Source of the DNA: Mycobacterium sp. IS-3022
GTDB taxonomy: Bacteria; Actinomycetota; Actinomycetes; Mycobacteriales; Mycobacteriaceae
Length of the DNA: 64,000 nt
Assembly: GCF_001500065.1 (NCBI RefSeq)
Contig: NZ_LQIN01000011.1
Span: 1-64,000 of the forward strand
Direction: 5' to 3'
The notes below the pieces were generated by a model. It was not told the DNA's origin. It did not search any database and saw nothing but the letters and a program-made list of their open reading frames with translations. Positions 40,889 through 53,857 of the stretch are shown one piece after another (positions within the stretch are counted from its first letter, which is position 1; each line of letters begins with the position of its first letter). The translations under genes were made by a program, and so were the position numbers.

Positions 40889-42652
40889 TCAGTTATCCAC
40901 AGGCGCCGCGGCTGTGGATGAGGACTTGACGACGGCGAACGAATGGCCCTCGAGCCGTGTGCTTTCGGCCTCGACCGCGGGATCACCCCAGGCCAACACC
41001 ACCTCGCCGGTGACGGGAACGTCGACGGACCCGGCGCCCAGGTTGCAGGCAATGGCATGCGCGCCGCGGTGCATCACGATCCAGCGTGCGTCTTCGTCGT
41101 AGTCGACCCGCAGGTTCTCCAACCAGGGGTCGGCAAAATCGATCTCATTGTGCCGCAACGCGATCAGCTCGCGGTACACCCGCCGCAGCCGAGCGTGGTC
41201 ACCGTCGTCGATTTCATCCCAATTCAGCTTCGAGCGCAGAAACGTTTCGGGGTCCTGCGGGTCGGGGATCTCGTCGGCATCCCAGCCGTGCTCGGCGAAC
41301 TCGCGCTTGCGGCCTTCGGCGGTGGCCCGTGCCAGTTCCGGTTCCGGATGTGAGCTGAAGAACTGGAACGGCGACGACGAGCCCCACTCCTCGCCCATGA
41401 AAAGCATTGCTGTATAGGGTGATCCGAGTGCCAGCGCCGCCTTGACGGCCAATTGGCCGGACGTCAGGTTCTGCGAAGGGCGGTCGCCCGTCGCACGGTT
41501 GCCCACCTGGTCGTGGGTGAGGGTGTAGGCCAGCAGACGGGTGGCCGGAATCGTGGCGGTGTCCAGCGGTCGGCCGTGCCTGCGGTGCCGGAACGACGAG
41601 TACGTGCCCGCGTGGTAGTAGCCGTGTTTCAGCGTGGTGGCCAGCGCCTCCAGCGTGCCGAAATCGTGGTAGTAGCCCTGCCGTTCACCCGAGACCGCGG
41701 AGTGGATCGCGTGGTGGATGTCGTCGTCCCACTGCGCGGTCATTCCGAGGCCCCCTTGATCGCGCGGCGTGATGAGCCGCGGATCATTGAGGTCGCTCTC
41801 GGCGATCAGCGACAGCGGTCGGCCCAACTTTGCTGCGAGAGCATCGGTTTCGGCCGACAGCTCTTCGAGGATGTGAATCGCCGTCGTGTCCACGAGCGCG
41901 TGCACCGCGTCCAGACGCAGGCCGTCGGCGTGGAAGTCGCGCATCCAACGCAGCGCGCAGTCGATGATGTAACGCCGCACCTCGTCGGCGCCGGCGTCGG
42001 CGATGTTGATGGATTCTCCCCACGGATTGCTGCCCGAGGACAGGTACGGCCCAAACCGCGGCAGATAGTTGCCCGACGGGCCCAGGTGGTTGAACACCGC
42101 GTCGATCAGAACGCCAAGCCCGCGCCGATGGCAGGCGTTGACCAGCCGTACCAGTGCGTCGGGCCCGCCGTAGGGTTCGTGCACCGCATACCAGAGCACC
42201 CCGTCGTAACCCCAGCCGTGGGTGCCGCCGAACGCGTTCACCGGCATCAGCTCGACGAAGTCGACGCCGAGATCGACCAGGTAGTCCAGCTTTTCGATCG
42301 CGGAGTCGAACGTTCCCTCCGGCGTGAAGGTGCCGATGTGTAGTTCGTAGATCACCTGGCCCTCGATCGAGCGGCCCGGCCACTCGTCGTCGGTCCACGC
42401 GTCGGGCGCCGGCTGCCACAGTTGGGATCGGGCGTGCACGCCGTCGGGCTGGCGCGGCGAGCGGGGATCGGGAAGCACGGTCGGGTCCTGGACATCAAGC
42501 TGGTCGAGCACGAAGCCGTAGCGCGCGTCGGGCTTGGCGTCGACCGCGGCGCGCCACCACCCGCCGCCGGAGCGGGCCATGTCGTGCAGTGTTCCATCGA
42601 CGTCCAGCCGTACCCGCTGCGGCAGCGGCGCCCACACACTGAACTCAGCCAT
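40889..42652 (-). CDS. treZ: Malto-oligosyltrehalose trehalohydrolase
   Basis: GH13 enzyme of 587 residues releasing trehalose from maltooligosyltrehalose, second step of the TreY-TreZ route from glycogen. An N-terminal E-set domain ([20 protein letters not shown]) precedes the (beta/alpha)8 barrel. Catalytic residues are the Asp in GLRLDAVHAL, the Glu in SLIAESDLND and the Asp in THDQVGNRATGDR. The ATG at 42652 overlaps the treY stop region by 8 nt. Last gene of the acyltransferase-treX-treY-treZ operon. Confidence 0.95.
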   Translation of the reverse strand: MAEFSVWAPLPQRVRLDVDGTLHDMARSGGGWWRAAVDAKPDARYGFVLDQLDVQDPTVLPDPRSPRQPDGVHARSQLWQPAPDAWTDDEWPGRSIEGQVIYELHIGTFTPEGTFDSAIEKLDYLVDLGVDFVELMPVNAFGGTHGWGYDGVLWYAVHEPYGGPDALVRLVNACHRRGLGVLIDAVFNHLGPSGNYLPRFGPYLSSGSNPWGESINIADAGADEVRRYIIDCALRWMRDFHADGLRLDAVHALVDTTAIHILEELSAETDALAAKLGRPLSLIAESDLNDPRLITPRDQGGLGMTAQWDDDIHHAIHSAVSGERQGYYHDFGTLEALATTLKHGYYHAGTYSSFRHRRHGRPLDTATIPATRLLAYTLTHDQVGNRATGDRPSQNLTSGQLAVKAALALGSPYTAMLFMGEEWGSSSPFQFFSSHPEPELARATAEGRKREFAEHGWDADEIPDPQDPETFLRSKLNWDEIDDGDHARLRRVYRELIALRHNEIDFADPWLENLRVDYDEDARWIVMHRGAHAIACNLGAGSVDVPVTGEVVLAWGDPAVEAESTRLEGHSFAVVKSSSTAAAPVDN

Positions 42653-44977
42653 CGGCGCGCTCCAGCAGTGCGACCGGTAGCTCGATGAACAACTCCGCGG
42701 CCTGTACTCGGCCGCTGTGCCGACGGCCGCTGATCCGGTCGGTCCACTCACCCGGCGGCAAGGCCAACGAGGTGTCGCTCCAACCGGTTTCGGACAGCCG
42801 AACCGAATGCCGGGTGACCGCGGTCAGCACCTCATCACCGCGCCGGAACGCCAAGAGATGCTCGGCCGCGGCGCCGTCGGCCAGCATCGGGGTGTAGCCG
42901 CCACCGCAGAAGGTGGTCGGCCGGTCCCGTCGCACCGCAAGCGCCGCCGCAACGACCCGCAGCTTCGGATGGCGCATCGCGCTCAGCGCATCACGGCGTG
43001 CCGCGTAGTCGACGGGCCGGCGGTTGTCCGGATCGACGAGGCTGTCCTCCCACAGTTCGGTGCCCTGATAGATGTCGGGAACACCGGGCACGGTGAGCGC
43101 CAGCAGCTTCTGGCCGAGCGCGTCACTACGGGCATGCAGGTCCAGCCGGGCCACCAGCGACGTCATCTCGGCGGCGACGGGGCCGTCGAGCACGGCGTCG
43201 AGCCATGCATGCACCGCTGTCTCGAAGTCGTCGTCCGGGTCGTTCCAGGTGGTGTGCACCGCGGCCTCACGGATCGCCTTCTCGGCGTACGCATGTATCC
43301 GCCGGCGTAGCTCGTCGGTGATTTCACCATCGACGGGCCACACGCCGAAAATGTTCTGCCACAGGAAAAGCCCGGTGCCCGCGTCCGGCGGCGGGGCGGT
43401 CAAGGTCCACTTGCCGATGAGCTCCGCCCACAGCGACGGCACCTGCGAGAGCAGCCCGATGCGCGCGCGCACGTCCTCGCCGCGCTTGGTGTCGTGGGTG
43501 GTCAGCGCGACCATGGCGGTCGGCCACATCCGGGCGCGCACCGCGGCTCGCTGGTGGAACTCCGCGACGCTGACGCCGAAGCGGTGCGGTTCGGCACCCA
43601 CCTCGTTGAGCGAGACGAGCCGCGCGTCACGGTAGAACAGGCAGTCCTCCATCGATTTCGCCGTCCCCGCGCCGCACAGCTGCTGCAAACGCACCTCGGT
43701 TTCCGCGCTCACCGCCAGCGCAGCCGCGATCACCGCCAGCGGCCGTGCCAGATCCGGTTCCGCCGAAGCCGTTTCGGCGAGCGCACAGGGCAGCACACCG
43801 GACAACGACCGGTAGTCGGATCGGTAGACCGCGATGCGGCTGAGCAGTGCCGCAATCGCGGTCGGCAGATCGTCGTGGTCGGTGTCGGTGGCGCCGACGA
43901 TGGTGCGGCGCAGCCGGGCCAGCTCACTGCGCAGGGTGTCGGTCACCGCATGGGCCTTGAGGGTTCGCGCCAGGTCCGGCATCGCGCGGTACGACACACC
44001 GGTGGAGTCGAACAGGTCGGTCAGGGCTTGCTCGCCCGCAGGATCGACGAACACTCCGCCGATCTCCCGCATCGCGTCATATCCGGTGGTGCCGTCGACG
44101 GGAAGGGTCGGTTCCAGCGGCTCGTCGGCGGCGAGGATCTTCTCGATCACGATCCAGGCATCCGGCCCGGTGAGCTCACGCAGCCACGCGAGATAGCCGG
44201 CCGGGTTCGACAGGCCGTCGGGGTGGTCGATGCGGATCCCGTCGACCAGCCCCTCGTCGAGCCAGCGCTTCACCTCGGCGTGGGTGGCGTCGAAGACGGC
44301 ACGGTCCTCCTGGCGCAGGCCGGCCAGCGATGTGATCGAGAAGAACCGGCGGTAGCCGCAGATCCCGGACAATCCCCCCGTCGCTTCGCTCGCCCCGGCG
44401 CGCCAGCCGACCAGGTGGTAATGCTGGCGGTCGTGCACCTGCGGGCCGGTGCCGCCACCGGTGCCCGGGGCGATCGGATAGACGAGGTCGCCGAGGCGCA
44501 GCACCGGTTCGTCGCCGCTGTCGTCGACCACGAGATCGCTTGCGTCGTCGTCGGAGCCCAGCACAGGCAGTACGACGCGCCCACCATCGAGATCCCAGTC
44601 GATGTCGAAGAAGGAGGAGAACGACGAATCCCGGCCGTGCTTGAGCACGTCCCACCACCACGGGTTCTGTCGCGGTTTCTCCACCCCCACGTGGTTGGGC
44701 ACGATGTCAATGATCAAGCCGATGTCTCGATCCCGAGCCGCTCGCGACAACCGCGAAAACCCTTCTGCGCCACCGAGTTCGGCGGACACCGTGGTCGGGT
44801 CGGTGACGTCGTAGCCGTGCGTGGAGCCCGTTGCGGCGGTGAGGATCGGCGACAGGTACAGGTGCGACACTCCCAGCGCCGAAAAGTAGTCGAGCAAGTT
44901 CTCGGCGTCGGCGAAAGTAAAGGCGTCACCGCGCATTTGGAGGCGGTATGTCGACGTTACCGGCATGATCGAGAAAC

Positions 44978-44981
<4 letters not shown>
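42645..44981 (-). CDS. treY: Maltooligosyl trehalose synthase
   Basis: GH13 enzyme of up to 778 residues converting the terminal alpha-1,4 bond of maltodextrins into the alpha-1,1 trehalose bond. The N terminus [38 protein letters not shown] is diagnostic; catalytic Asp is in [13 protein letters not shown] and the Glu in WIVIEKIL. The C-terminal [29 protein letters not shown] is typical. Start GTG 44981 overlaps the treX stop as GTGA; the ATG at 44966 matches the M. tuberculosis N terminus better, so the start is uncertain by 5 residues. Confidence 0.95.
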
Positions 44982-47154
<2,173 letters not shown>

Positions 47155-47155
<1 letters not shown>

Positions 47156-49332
47156 CAGCCAGCCCACCAACCGGTGACGGCGGCGATCTGGCGGCCCAGC
47201 TCCGGGGCCATTGTGCGCATGTACGTCTTCGAGATGTGGTGAGCGTCGTGGTACAGCAACACGTTTCCCTCCACCGCCCGGCAGATGTCCTTGCGGCACA
47301 CCGCATTACTCATGTCGAGTGGCTTGAGCAACGGGAACCGCTCGACGAAATCGAGTGTGGGATTGTGCTCCGACAGTACGTCGGATCGTTTTGTTCCGCA
47401 GGAGATGGCGTCGCCACCGTCGGCAAGACAGTCGGCGGCGAAGAACGGCTCGCCGTTGCGAACCAGCCACGGCGTGTCGCGCATGGCGAGGATCGGAATG
47501 TTGTTGTCGGACAACTCCTGCCAGATGCCGATATACGTGCCCGGCATCACATCGCCGGCTCTGATGTTCCACGGCCGTGTCGAGGTGGTGAAGACGTAGT
47601 CGGGCCGGTCGGCGACCAGCTCGGCCATCACGCGCTCGTTCCACTCATGGCACTTGGGGTAGGGACGGTTGTCGCCCATCACCAGCGGAACCTTCTCCGT
47701 CGTCAGCGGGCACCCCATCTTCAGATAGGTGACCACCTTGAAGTGATGCCTCTTGCCCAGGAGGTCCAGCGCGGTGATCCAGTGCTCGGCGTGCGAACCG
47801 CCCGCCAGTGCAATTGTGCGCCTGGCGTTCTTGTCGCCGTATGCGCAGTTGATCACGTTTACGTTGTCGAAGTCGCTGATGCAACCGTCTTCGGTGGTCT
47901 GCGGCAGGTCGTTCTTGGCCTCGAGCACCGTCGGGCGCATCGGCAGTTTCGGCACCTTCGCCTTCGCCAGCAGCGCCGCGGCGCCCGGATAATCCTCTGC
48001 CGAAAGGCCAAGGAGCTCTTCGCCGTTCGTGCGCTGGATGAGCACATGCTCGCGCCAGCTGAACGATGTCACGGTCAGCGCCACACCCAACAACGCGACC
48101 ACGGAGCCCAGCACCACCGTCGGCCTGCGACGCCGGCTCCTCGACTGCGCAACGGCGGGTGAAGCTGCCGTGGACCGGTATCGCAGCGGGTTCTCGACGT
48201 ACTTGGTGGTGAGCCACGCCAACATTCCGGAAACCAGCAGCACCACCGCGCCCTCGACGAAGGTCGCGCGGCTGTGTCCGCTGTAGGACAGCCAGAAGAT
48301 CAGCAGCGGCCAGTGCCAGAGGTACAGCGAGTACGCCATCGCGCCCAGCGACACGAACGGCGCCGTCGCCAGCAGGCGGTTGGGTAGCGGCATCCGCCCC
48401 GCGGTGTGCGGATCGGCCACCCGGTTCGCCGCGGACAGGATGAACAGCATGGTGGCGCCGACCGGAACCAGCGTCCACGGGCCGGGGAACTCCTTGACGC
48501 CGTCGATCAACGCGCCGCACGCCAGGATCGCCGCCAGCGCGACGACCGCGGCCGTCGTCCGCAGCCACATCGGCCAGCGCAGGTGCGATACGAGCGCGCC
48601 GACCAGGGCGCCGAGCAGCAACTCCCAGGCTCTGGCGAAGCTGTTGTAGTACGCGGTGGCCTGGTCGGCGTTGTGCGCGAAGATCGCGTAGACGAACGAC
48701 GCCACGGTCAGCACGCCGAGCAACGTCAGGAATGCCGGCCGCATGTGCCGACGAAAGACCCGCCGAAACAGCAAGGCGGACAGGAAGATCAGGGCGAGAA
48801 ATGCGATGTAGAACTGGCCCTGCACCGACATCGACCAGATGTGCTGCAGCGGGCTGACCGCCTCACCTGCCCGCAGATAATTCGATGCGGAGTTGGCCAG
48901 CTCCCAGTTTTGGAAGTAGCCGAGGCTGGCCAGGCTCTGATCCGCGAACGTCTCCCAGCGGGTCTGCGGCTGGATCAGGATGGTCAGCACCGCCGAAGCC
49001 GCCAGCACCACCACCAACGCGGGCAACAGCCGGCGGATCAGCCGGGTCACCTCCGGGACGGGCCACAGCGAGGCGCCCGGCGTCATCGCGGTGCGCAGCA
49101 GTCGCCCCCCGAAGAAGAACCCCGACAGCGCAAGGAACACATCGACTCCGCCGGAAACGCGGCCGAACCACACGTGGAAGACGGCGACGAGCGCGATCGC
49201 GATGCCGCGCAGCCCGTCGAGATCGTGCCGGTATGCCGACGATGCGCGGGCACCGCTCGAAGCTTTCCCGGCACGCGACGAGGGGCCCGGGTAAGCGACG
49301 GGCGCCGGCCGGGGAGGGGCGAGGGTCATCAT
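47155..49332 (-). CDS. Membrane acyltransferase with SGNH domain (Rv1565c-like)
   Basis: Protein of 725 residues. Residues about 35-400 form an acyltransferase-3 domain with about ten spans ([21 protein letters not shown] with the conserved His, [11 protein letters not shown]). After another span, residues about 440-725 form a periplasmic SGNH domain: [11 protein letters not shown] is the block I nucleophile and DAHHISKTY gives the Asp/His block V. This OafA-like architecture O-acylates cell-envelope glycans. It heads the treXYZ operon, suggesting acylation of trehalose or a related glycan, but this is inference. Two ATG codons in tandem (49332, 49329). Confidence 0.88.
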
Positions 49333-49342
49333 GGTCGACGGA

Positions 49343-49349
49343 TAATCTA
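49343..49349. promoter_or_regulatory. Shared bidirectional -10 for bioA and the acyltransferase-tre operon
   Basis: The 7-mer TAATCTA reads TAATCT on the plus strand (49343-49348) and TAGATT on the minus strand (49349-49344), both TAnnnT. Plus-strand transcription would start at GTG 49356 or close to it; minus-strand transcription would start about 5 nt before ATG 49332. The start codons are only 23-32 nt apart and no other -10 is visible. Confidence 0.5.
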
Positions 49350-49364
49350 CCGAAGGTGCCAGCC

Positions 49365-50660
49365 ATGACGCCCGCCGAGATCAGCGCGGTCGACGCCGCC
49401 CACGTCTGGCATCCCTACAGCACGATCGGCGCAGAAGCGCTGGCTCCGGTGGTCGCGGTGGGTGCTCGCGGGGCATGGCTGACACTGCACCACGACGGTC
49501 GCGAGCTGCAGGTTCTCGACGCGATGGCGTCGTGGTGGACCGCGATACACGGGCACGGCCATCCCGTGCTCGACGCGGCGATCACGGGTCAAGTCGAAAC
49601 CATGAATCACGTCATGTTCGGCGGGTTGACGCACGAACCGGCCGCGCGGCTCGCGCAGTTGCTCGTCGAGGTCACCCCCGAGGGGCTGGACACCGTGTTC
49701 TTCAGCGATTCGGGCTCGGTCTCGGTGGAAGTGGCCGTCAAGATGGCGCTGCAGTACTGGCGCAGCCTGGGCAGGGGCGGCAAGCACCGGCTGATGACGT
49801 GGCGCGGCGGCTACCACGGCGACACATTCACCCCGATGAGCGTGTGCGACCCGGACGGCGGGATGCATGAGCTGTGGACCAAGGAACCTTCAGTGCTGGC
49901 CCGCCAGGTGTTCGCACCGCCGGTGCCGCGCGATTACGACGCCGCCTATGTTTCGGCGTTCGAGAACCAGTTGGCCGACCACGCCGACGAACTGGCCGCG
50001 GTGATCGTCGAGCCGGTGGTGCAGGGCGCGGGCGGGATGCGGTTCCACGACCCGCGTTACCTCGCCGATCTGCGCGACATCTGCTCCCGCCACGACGTAC
50101 TGCTGATCTTCGACGAGATCGCGACCGGGTTCGGCCGCACCGGCGAACTCTTCGCCGCCGACCACGCAGCCGTCAGCCCGGACATCATGTGCGTCGGCAA
50201 GGCGCTCACCGGCGGCTACATCACGCTGGCCGCGACCCTGTGCTCGCGCGAGATCGCCGACACCATCAGCACACACGAGCCCGGCGCGCTGATGCACGGA
50301 CCGACGTTCATGGCCAACGCGCTGGCGTGCGCGGTCGGCGTGGCCTCGGTCGAGGTGCTGCTCGGGCAGGACTGGCGGTCGTCGGTGCGGCGAATTTCGC
50401 AAGGTCTTCGTGACGGGCTGTCGGGTGCCGCGGCGCTGCCGGGCGTGGCCGATGTGCGGGTGCTCGGCGCGATCGGGGTGATCGAGATGGAGCGCCCGGT
50501 GGACCTGCGGGTGGCCACGCCCGCGGCGCTCGAGCACGGCATCTGGCTGCGGCCGTTCCGCAATCTCGTCTACGCGATGCCGCCGTATATCTGCACACCC
50601 GCCGAGATCGACCAGATCAGCTCTGGCATGGTCGCGGTCGCCCGTGCCTTGACGGGTTGA
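49365..50660 (+). CDS. bioA: Adenosylmethionine-8-amino-7-oxononanoate aminotransferase
   Basis: PLP aminotransferase of 431 residues making 7,8-diaminopelargonate with SAM as amino donor. VWHPYSTIG, the [11 protein letters not shown] substrate segment, [42 protein letters not shown] and the PLP lysine in [10 protein letters not shown] are all present. The ATG at 49365 is conservative; GTG 49356 three codons upstream lies 7 nt after TAATCT and could be a leaderless start. No BioQ palindrome is present upstream, unlike bioF and bioB. Confidence 0.94.
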   Translation: MTPAEISAVDAAHVWHPYSTIGAEALAPVVAVGARGAWLTLHHDGRELQVLDAMASWWTAIHGHGHPVLDAAITGQVETMNHVMFGGLTHEPAARLAQLLVEVTPEGLDTVFFSDSGSVSVEVAVKMALQYWRSLGRGGKHRLMTWRGGYHGDTFTPMSVCDPDGGMHELWTKEPSVLARQVFAPPVPRDYDAAYVSAFENQLADHADELAAVIVEPVVQGAGGMRFHDPRYLADLRDICSRHDVLLIFDEIATGFGRTGELFAADHAAVSPDIMCVGKALTGGYITLAATLCSREIADTISTHEPGALMHGPTFMANALACAVGVASVEVLLGQDWRSSVRRISQGLRDGLSGAAALPGVADVRVLGAIGVIEMERPVDLRVATPAALEHGIWLRPFRNLVYAMPPYICTPAEIDQISSGMVAVARALTG

Positions 50661-50744
50661 TCGCACGCGCGGGTGGTGGATGTGATCAACCCGTTGAAGG
50701 GCTGAGTGCCGCAACCGCATTTGTGCAGGCGCGCGGCGGTGTCT

Positions 50745-50762
50745 TAACCTGAACACCGTTCA
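50745..50762 (+). promoter_or_regulatory. bioF promoter and BioQ operator
   Basis: TAACCT (50745-50750) is the -10 candidate and TGAACACCGTTCA (50750-50762), a 5-3-5 palindrome, covers the start point. The same TAACCT plus palindrome arrangement occurs upstream of bioB. TGAAC-N3-GTTCA matches the BioQ site described for mycobacteria as I recall it. Confidence 0.8.
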
Positions 50763-50780
50763 AGTCCGTGAGGAGCTCCG

Positions 50781-51929
50781 GTGACGCGCGCAGGTCTTTC
50801 GCCGTTGGCGTGGCTCGACGACGTCGAACACCAGCGGCGGACGGCGGGTCTGCGCCGGTTCCTGCGTGCGCGCCCACCCGTCGGCGCAGAACTCGATCTA
50901 GCGTCCAACGACTACCTGGGCCTGTCGCAGCACCCGGCGGTGATCGACGGTGGTGTCGGCGCACTGCGTACCTGGGGCGCCGGGTCGACGGGAAGTCGGC
51001 TCGTCACCGGCAACACCGAACTTCACGAGGGCTTCGAGCGGGCGTTGGCGGACTTCGTCGGCGCCGAGTCGGCACTGGTGTTCTCGTCGGGCTACACCGC
51101 GAACCTGGGCGCGGTGGTGGCGCTTTCGGGCCCCGGCTCGCTGCTGGTGTCGGACGCACTCACCCACGCCTCCCTGGTCGATGCGTGTCGGCTGTCGCGG
51201 GCCCGCGTCGCGGTGACCCCGCACCGCGACGTCGCGGCGGTGGAGGCAGCGCTGGCCGGTCGGGATGAAAAGCGCGCCGTCGTGCTGACGGATTCTGTGT
51301 TCTCCGCCGACGGCGACCTGGCCCCGCTGCGCGCGCTGCACGACGCCTGCCGACGGCACGGCGCGCTGCTGCTCGTCGACGAGGCCCACGGTCTCGGCGT
51401 GCGGGGCGCCGGCGGCCGCGGCCTGCTGCACGAACTGGGTCTGGCCGGGGCGCCCGACATCGTGATGACCACGACCCTGTCCAAGGCGCTGGGCAGCCAG
51501 GGCGGCGTGGTGCTGGGTCCCGCGGCCGTGCGCGATCATTTGATCGATGCTGCACGGCCGTTCATCTTCGACACCGGCCTGGCGCCCGCCGCGGTCGGAG
51601 CGGCGTGGGCGGCGTTGGATGTGCTGATCGCCGAGCCGTGGCGCGCGCAGGCGGTGCTCGACCATGCCGCCGAGCTGGCCTCGATCTGCTCGGTTCCCGA
51701 GCGGCCGGAGTCGGCCGTCGTGTCGGTGATCCTCGGCGAGCCGGAGGTGGCCTTCGGCGCGGCGGTGGGCTGCCTGGAGCGTGGTGTGCGCGTTGGGTGT
51801 TTTCGGCCGCCGACCGTGCCACCGGGCACGTCGAGGCTGCGGCTGACGGCGCGGGCATCGCTGACCGACGACGAAATGCGCGTGGCGAGTGAGGTGCTCG
51901 GTGACGTGCTGGCGACCGCGCGCCGGTGA
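50781..51929 (+). CDS. bioF: 8-amino-7-oxononanoate synthase
   Basis: PLP-dependent alpha-oxoamine synthase of 382 residues condensing pimeloyl-ACP/CoA with alanine. [12 protein letters not shown] and [13 protein letters not shown] near the N terminus, DEAHGLG, and the PLP lysine in [13 protein letters not shown] are all visible. GTG 50781 is preceded by AGGAG (50771-50775). First gene of a BioQ-controlled operon with bioD, a 2H phosphoesterase and a methyltransferase. Confidence 0.95.
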   Translation: MTRAGLSPLAWLDDVEHQRRTAGLRRFLRARPPVGAELDLASNDYLGLSQHPAVIDGGVGALRTWGAGSTGSRLVTGNTELHEGFERALADFVGAESALVFSSGYTANLGAVVALSGPGSLLVSDALTHASLVDACRLSRARVAVTPHRDVAAVEAALAGRDEKRAVVLTDSVFSADGDLAPLRALHDACRRHGALLLVDEAHGLGVRGAGGRGLLHELGLAGAPDIVMTTTLSKALGSQGGVVLGPAAVRDHLIDAARPFIFDTGLAPAAVGAAWAALDVLIAEPWRAQAVLDHAAELASICSVPERPESAVVSVILGEPEVAFGAAVGCLERGVRVGCFRPPTVPPGTSRLRLTARASLTDDEMRVASEVLGDVLATARR

Positions 51930-52591
51930 GCACGCTCTTCGTCACGGGCACCGACACCGGCGTCGGTAAGACGGTCGCCACCGCCGCGCTGGCGTGCTGT
52001 GCACGGCTGGCCGGCATCGACGTCGCGGTGTGCAAACCGGTGCAGACCGGAAGCCCGCGCGACGACGACCTCGCCGACGTCGGCCGGTTGTCGGGCGTCT
52101 CGGACCTGCGCGGTGGGTGGCGCTATCCCGAAGCCCTGGCCCCGCGGGCGGCCGCCGAACGGGCGGGACTCGCGTTACCCACGCGCGCCGAACTGGTGGC
52201 GTCGGTGCGGACGGTGAACGCGCCGCTGACGTTGGTCGAGGGTGCCGGCGGGCTGCTCGTCGAGATCGGCGAGGCAGTGACGCTGCGCGACCTCGCCGTC
52301 GAGTTGGCCGCGCCGGTGCTGGTGGTCGTGGCGGCGGGCCTGGGCACGCTGAACCACACCGCCTTGACGCTGGAAGCGCTTGACGCGCAGGGACTTTCAT
52401 GCGCCGGCGTGGTGATCGGTTCATGGCCGTCGGATCCGGGTGTCGCCGAGCAGGGCAACCGCGACGCGTTGGCCGGATTGGCGCCGGTGCGCGCGGTGCT
52501 GCCCGCAGGTGCGGGGACGATGACGGCCGCGGAGTTCGCGGCGATGAGCGCTTCGGCGTTCGACCCCGACTGGATCGCAAGCCTGGTGTAG
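51926..52591 (+). CDS. bioD: Dethiobiotin synthetase
   Basis: ATP-dependent carboxylase of 221 residues closing the ureido ring of dethiobiotin. The P-loop [10 protein letters not shown] is at the N terminus (residues 7-16), with CKPVQTG and [10 protein letters not shown] following, all characteristic. GTG 51926 overlaps the bioF stop as GTGA. The next gene starts 4 nt after its stop. Confidence 0.95.
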   Translation: MSTLFVTGTDTGVGKTVATAALACCARLAGIDVAVCKPVQTGSPRDDDLADVGRLSGVSDLRGGWRYPEALAPRAAAERAGLALPTRAELVASVRTVNAPLTLVEGAGGLLVEIGEAVTLRDLAVELAAPVLVVVAAGLGTLNHTALTLEALDAQGLSCAGVVIGSWPSDPGVAEQGNRDALAGLAPVRAVLPAGAGTMTAAEFAAMSASAFDPDWIASLV

Positions 52592-52595
52592 CCGA

Positions 52596-53105
52596 ATGGT
52601 GCATTCCGTCGAGCTGGTCTTCGACCCGGACACCGAGGCGGCGATCCGTCACATCTGGGACGAGCTGCGCGAGAACGGTATTCCGAGTCAAGCGCCGGCG
52701 AGCCGCCCGCACGTCACGTTGACCGTCGCGCAGCGGATCGACCCCGAGGTGGACGGGTTGCTTTCGTCGGTGACGGATCGGTTTCCGATGCCGTGCCGGA
52801 TCGGCGCACCGCTGTTCTTCGGCCGCGCAAAGGCCGTGCTCGCGCGCCTCGTGGTACCGACGGGTGCGTTGCTGGAGGTGCATGCGGAGGTGCACAAGCT
52901 CTGTCTGCCGCACATGCATCCCGAACCGATGGCCAACGCGGCGCCGGACGGCTGGACGGCACACGTGACGTTGGCGCGCCGGGTGGTGCCCGCGCAGATG
53001 GGCCGGGCGGTGCGGATCGCGGGAAAGCCCGCCGAGATCAAGGGCTCCATCGTCGGGTTGCGCCGCTGGGACGGCGAAACGAAGCAGGAGCATCCGATCG
53101 CGTGA
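52596..53105 (+). CDS. 2H phosphoesterase (2'-5' RNA ligase-like)
   Basis: A 169-residue protein with the two HxTx motifs of the 2H phosphoesterase superfamily: RPHVTLTVA (about residues 37-45) and WTAHVTLARRV (about 126-136). Members open cyclic phosphates or cleave 2'-5' linkages in RNA or nucleotides. Its place after bioD matches Rv1571, though no role in biotin synthesis is known to me. It overlaps the following methyltransferase start as GTGA, so the two are coupled. Confidence 0.85.
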   Translation: MVHSVELVFDPDTEAAIRHIWDELRENGIPSQAPASRPHVTLTVAQRIDPEVDGLLSSVTDRFPMPCRIGAPLFFGRAKAVLARLVVPTGALLEVHAEVHKLCLPHMHPEPMANAAPDGWTAHVTLARRVVPAQMGRAVRIAGKPAEIKGSIVGLRRWDGETKQEHPIA

Positions 53106-53857
53106 CGTTCGAGGAGCTTGTCGCCGAAGCCGCAGCGGCGCCGGTGTCCGGCTGGGATTTCTCCTGGCTTGACGGGCGGGCGACTGAACAACGGCCGTCG
53201 TGGGGATATCAGCGCCTGATGAGTCGTCGGCTGGCCAAGTCGAACGCTGCGCTCGACATCCAGACCGGCGGCGGCGAGCTGCTCGCCGAGGCGGCCGTCC
53301 TGCCGCAGACCATGGCCGCCACCGAGTCATGGCCGCCGAATGTCGCCAAAGCGACCAGGCTGCTTCATCCGCGTGGCGTGGTGGTCGTCGCGACGCGCGA
53401 CGAGCCGCCGCTGCCGTTCGCCTCCGACTCGTTCGATCTGGTGACGAGTCGACATCCAGCCACCGTGTGGTGGACAGAGGTCGCTCGTGTGCTGGTGCCC
53501 GGGGGCGTCTATTTCGCGCAGCACGTCGGTCCCGCGAGCGCGTTCGAACTCATCGAGTACTTCCTCGGCCCCCAACCGGAAGCGGCGAAGAAACGTCATC
53601 CCGATGTCGAAGCCGCCGAAGCGGCGGCCGCGGGTCTGGAGGTTGTGGACCTCCAAACGGAGCGGCTACGGATGGAGTTCTTCGATATCGGGGCGGTCGT
53701 GTACTTCCTACGCAAGGTGATCTGGATGGTGCCGGACTTCACCGTCGAGCGGTACCGCGACCGGCTCCGCGAACTCCATCGGCAGATCGAGCAGGACGGT
53801 CCCTTTGTCGCGCACTCCTCACGGACGCTTATCGAGGCCCGCAAGCGTCCCACTTGA
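53102..53857 (+). CDS. Class I SAM-dependent methyltransferase
   Basis: Protein of 251 residues. SAM motif I reads ALDIQTGGGELL (about residues 48-59), a LDxxTGGGE variant; acidic loop PFASDSFDLVTSRHPATVWWTEVARVLVPGGVYFAQHVG covers motifs II and III. Relatives are annotated as Methyltransf_11 proteins. Substrate unknown; because it is the fourth gene in the bioF-bioD operon, a malonyl-ACP methyltransferase (BioC-like) role is worth testing, but motif evidence does not show this. Its last 39 nt overlap the convergent bioQ. Confidence 0.82.
   Translation: MTFEELVAEAAAAPVSGWDFSWLDGRATEQRPSWGYQRLMSRRLAKSNAALDIQTGGGELLAEAAVLPQTMAATESWPPNVAKATRLLHPRGVVVVATRDEPPLPFASDSFDLVTSRHPATVWWTEVARVLVPGGVYFAQHVGPASAFELIEYFLGPQPEAAKKRHPDVEAAEAAAAGLEVVDLQTERLRMEFFDIGAVVYFLRKVIWMVPDFTVERYRDRLRELHRQIEQDGPFVAHSSRTLIEARKRPT

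Noticed and set aside
49330..49365. BioQ operator upstream of bioA
   Set aside because: No TGAAC-N3-GTTCA or close variant occurs between the acyltransferase and bioA start codons.
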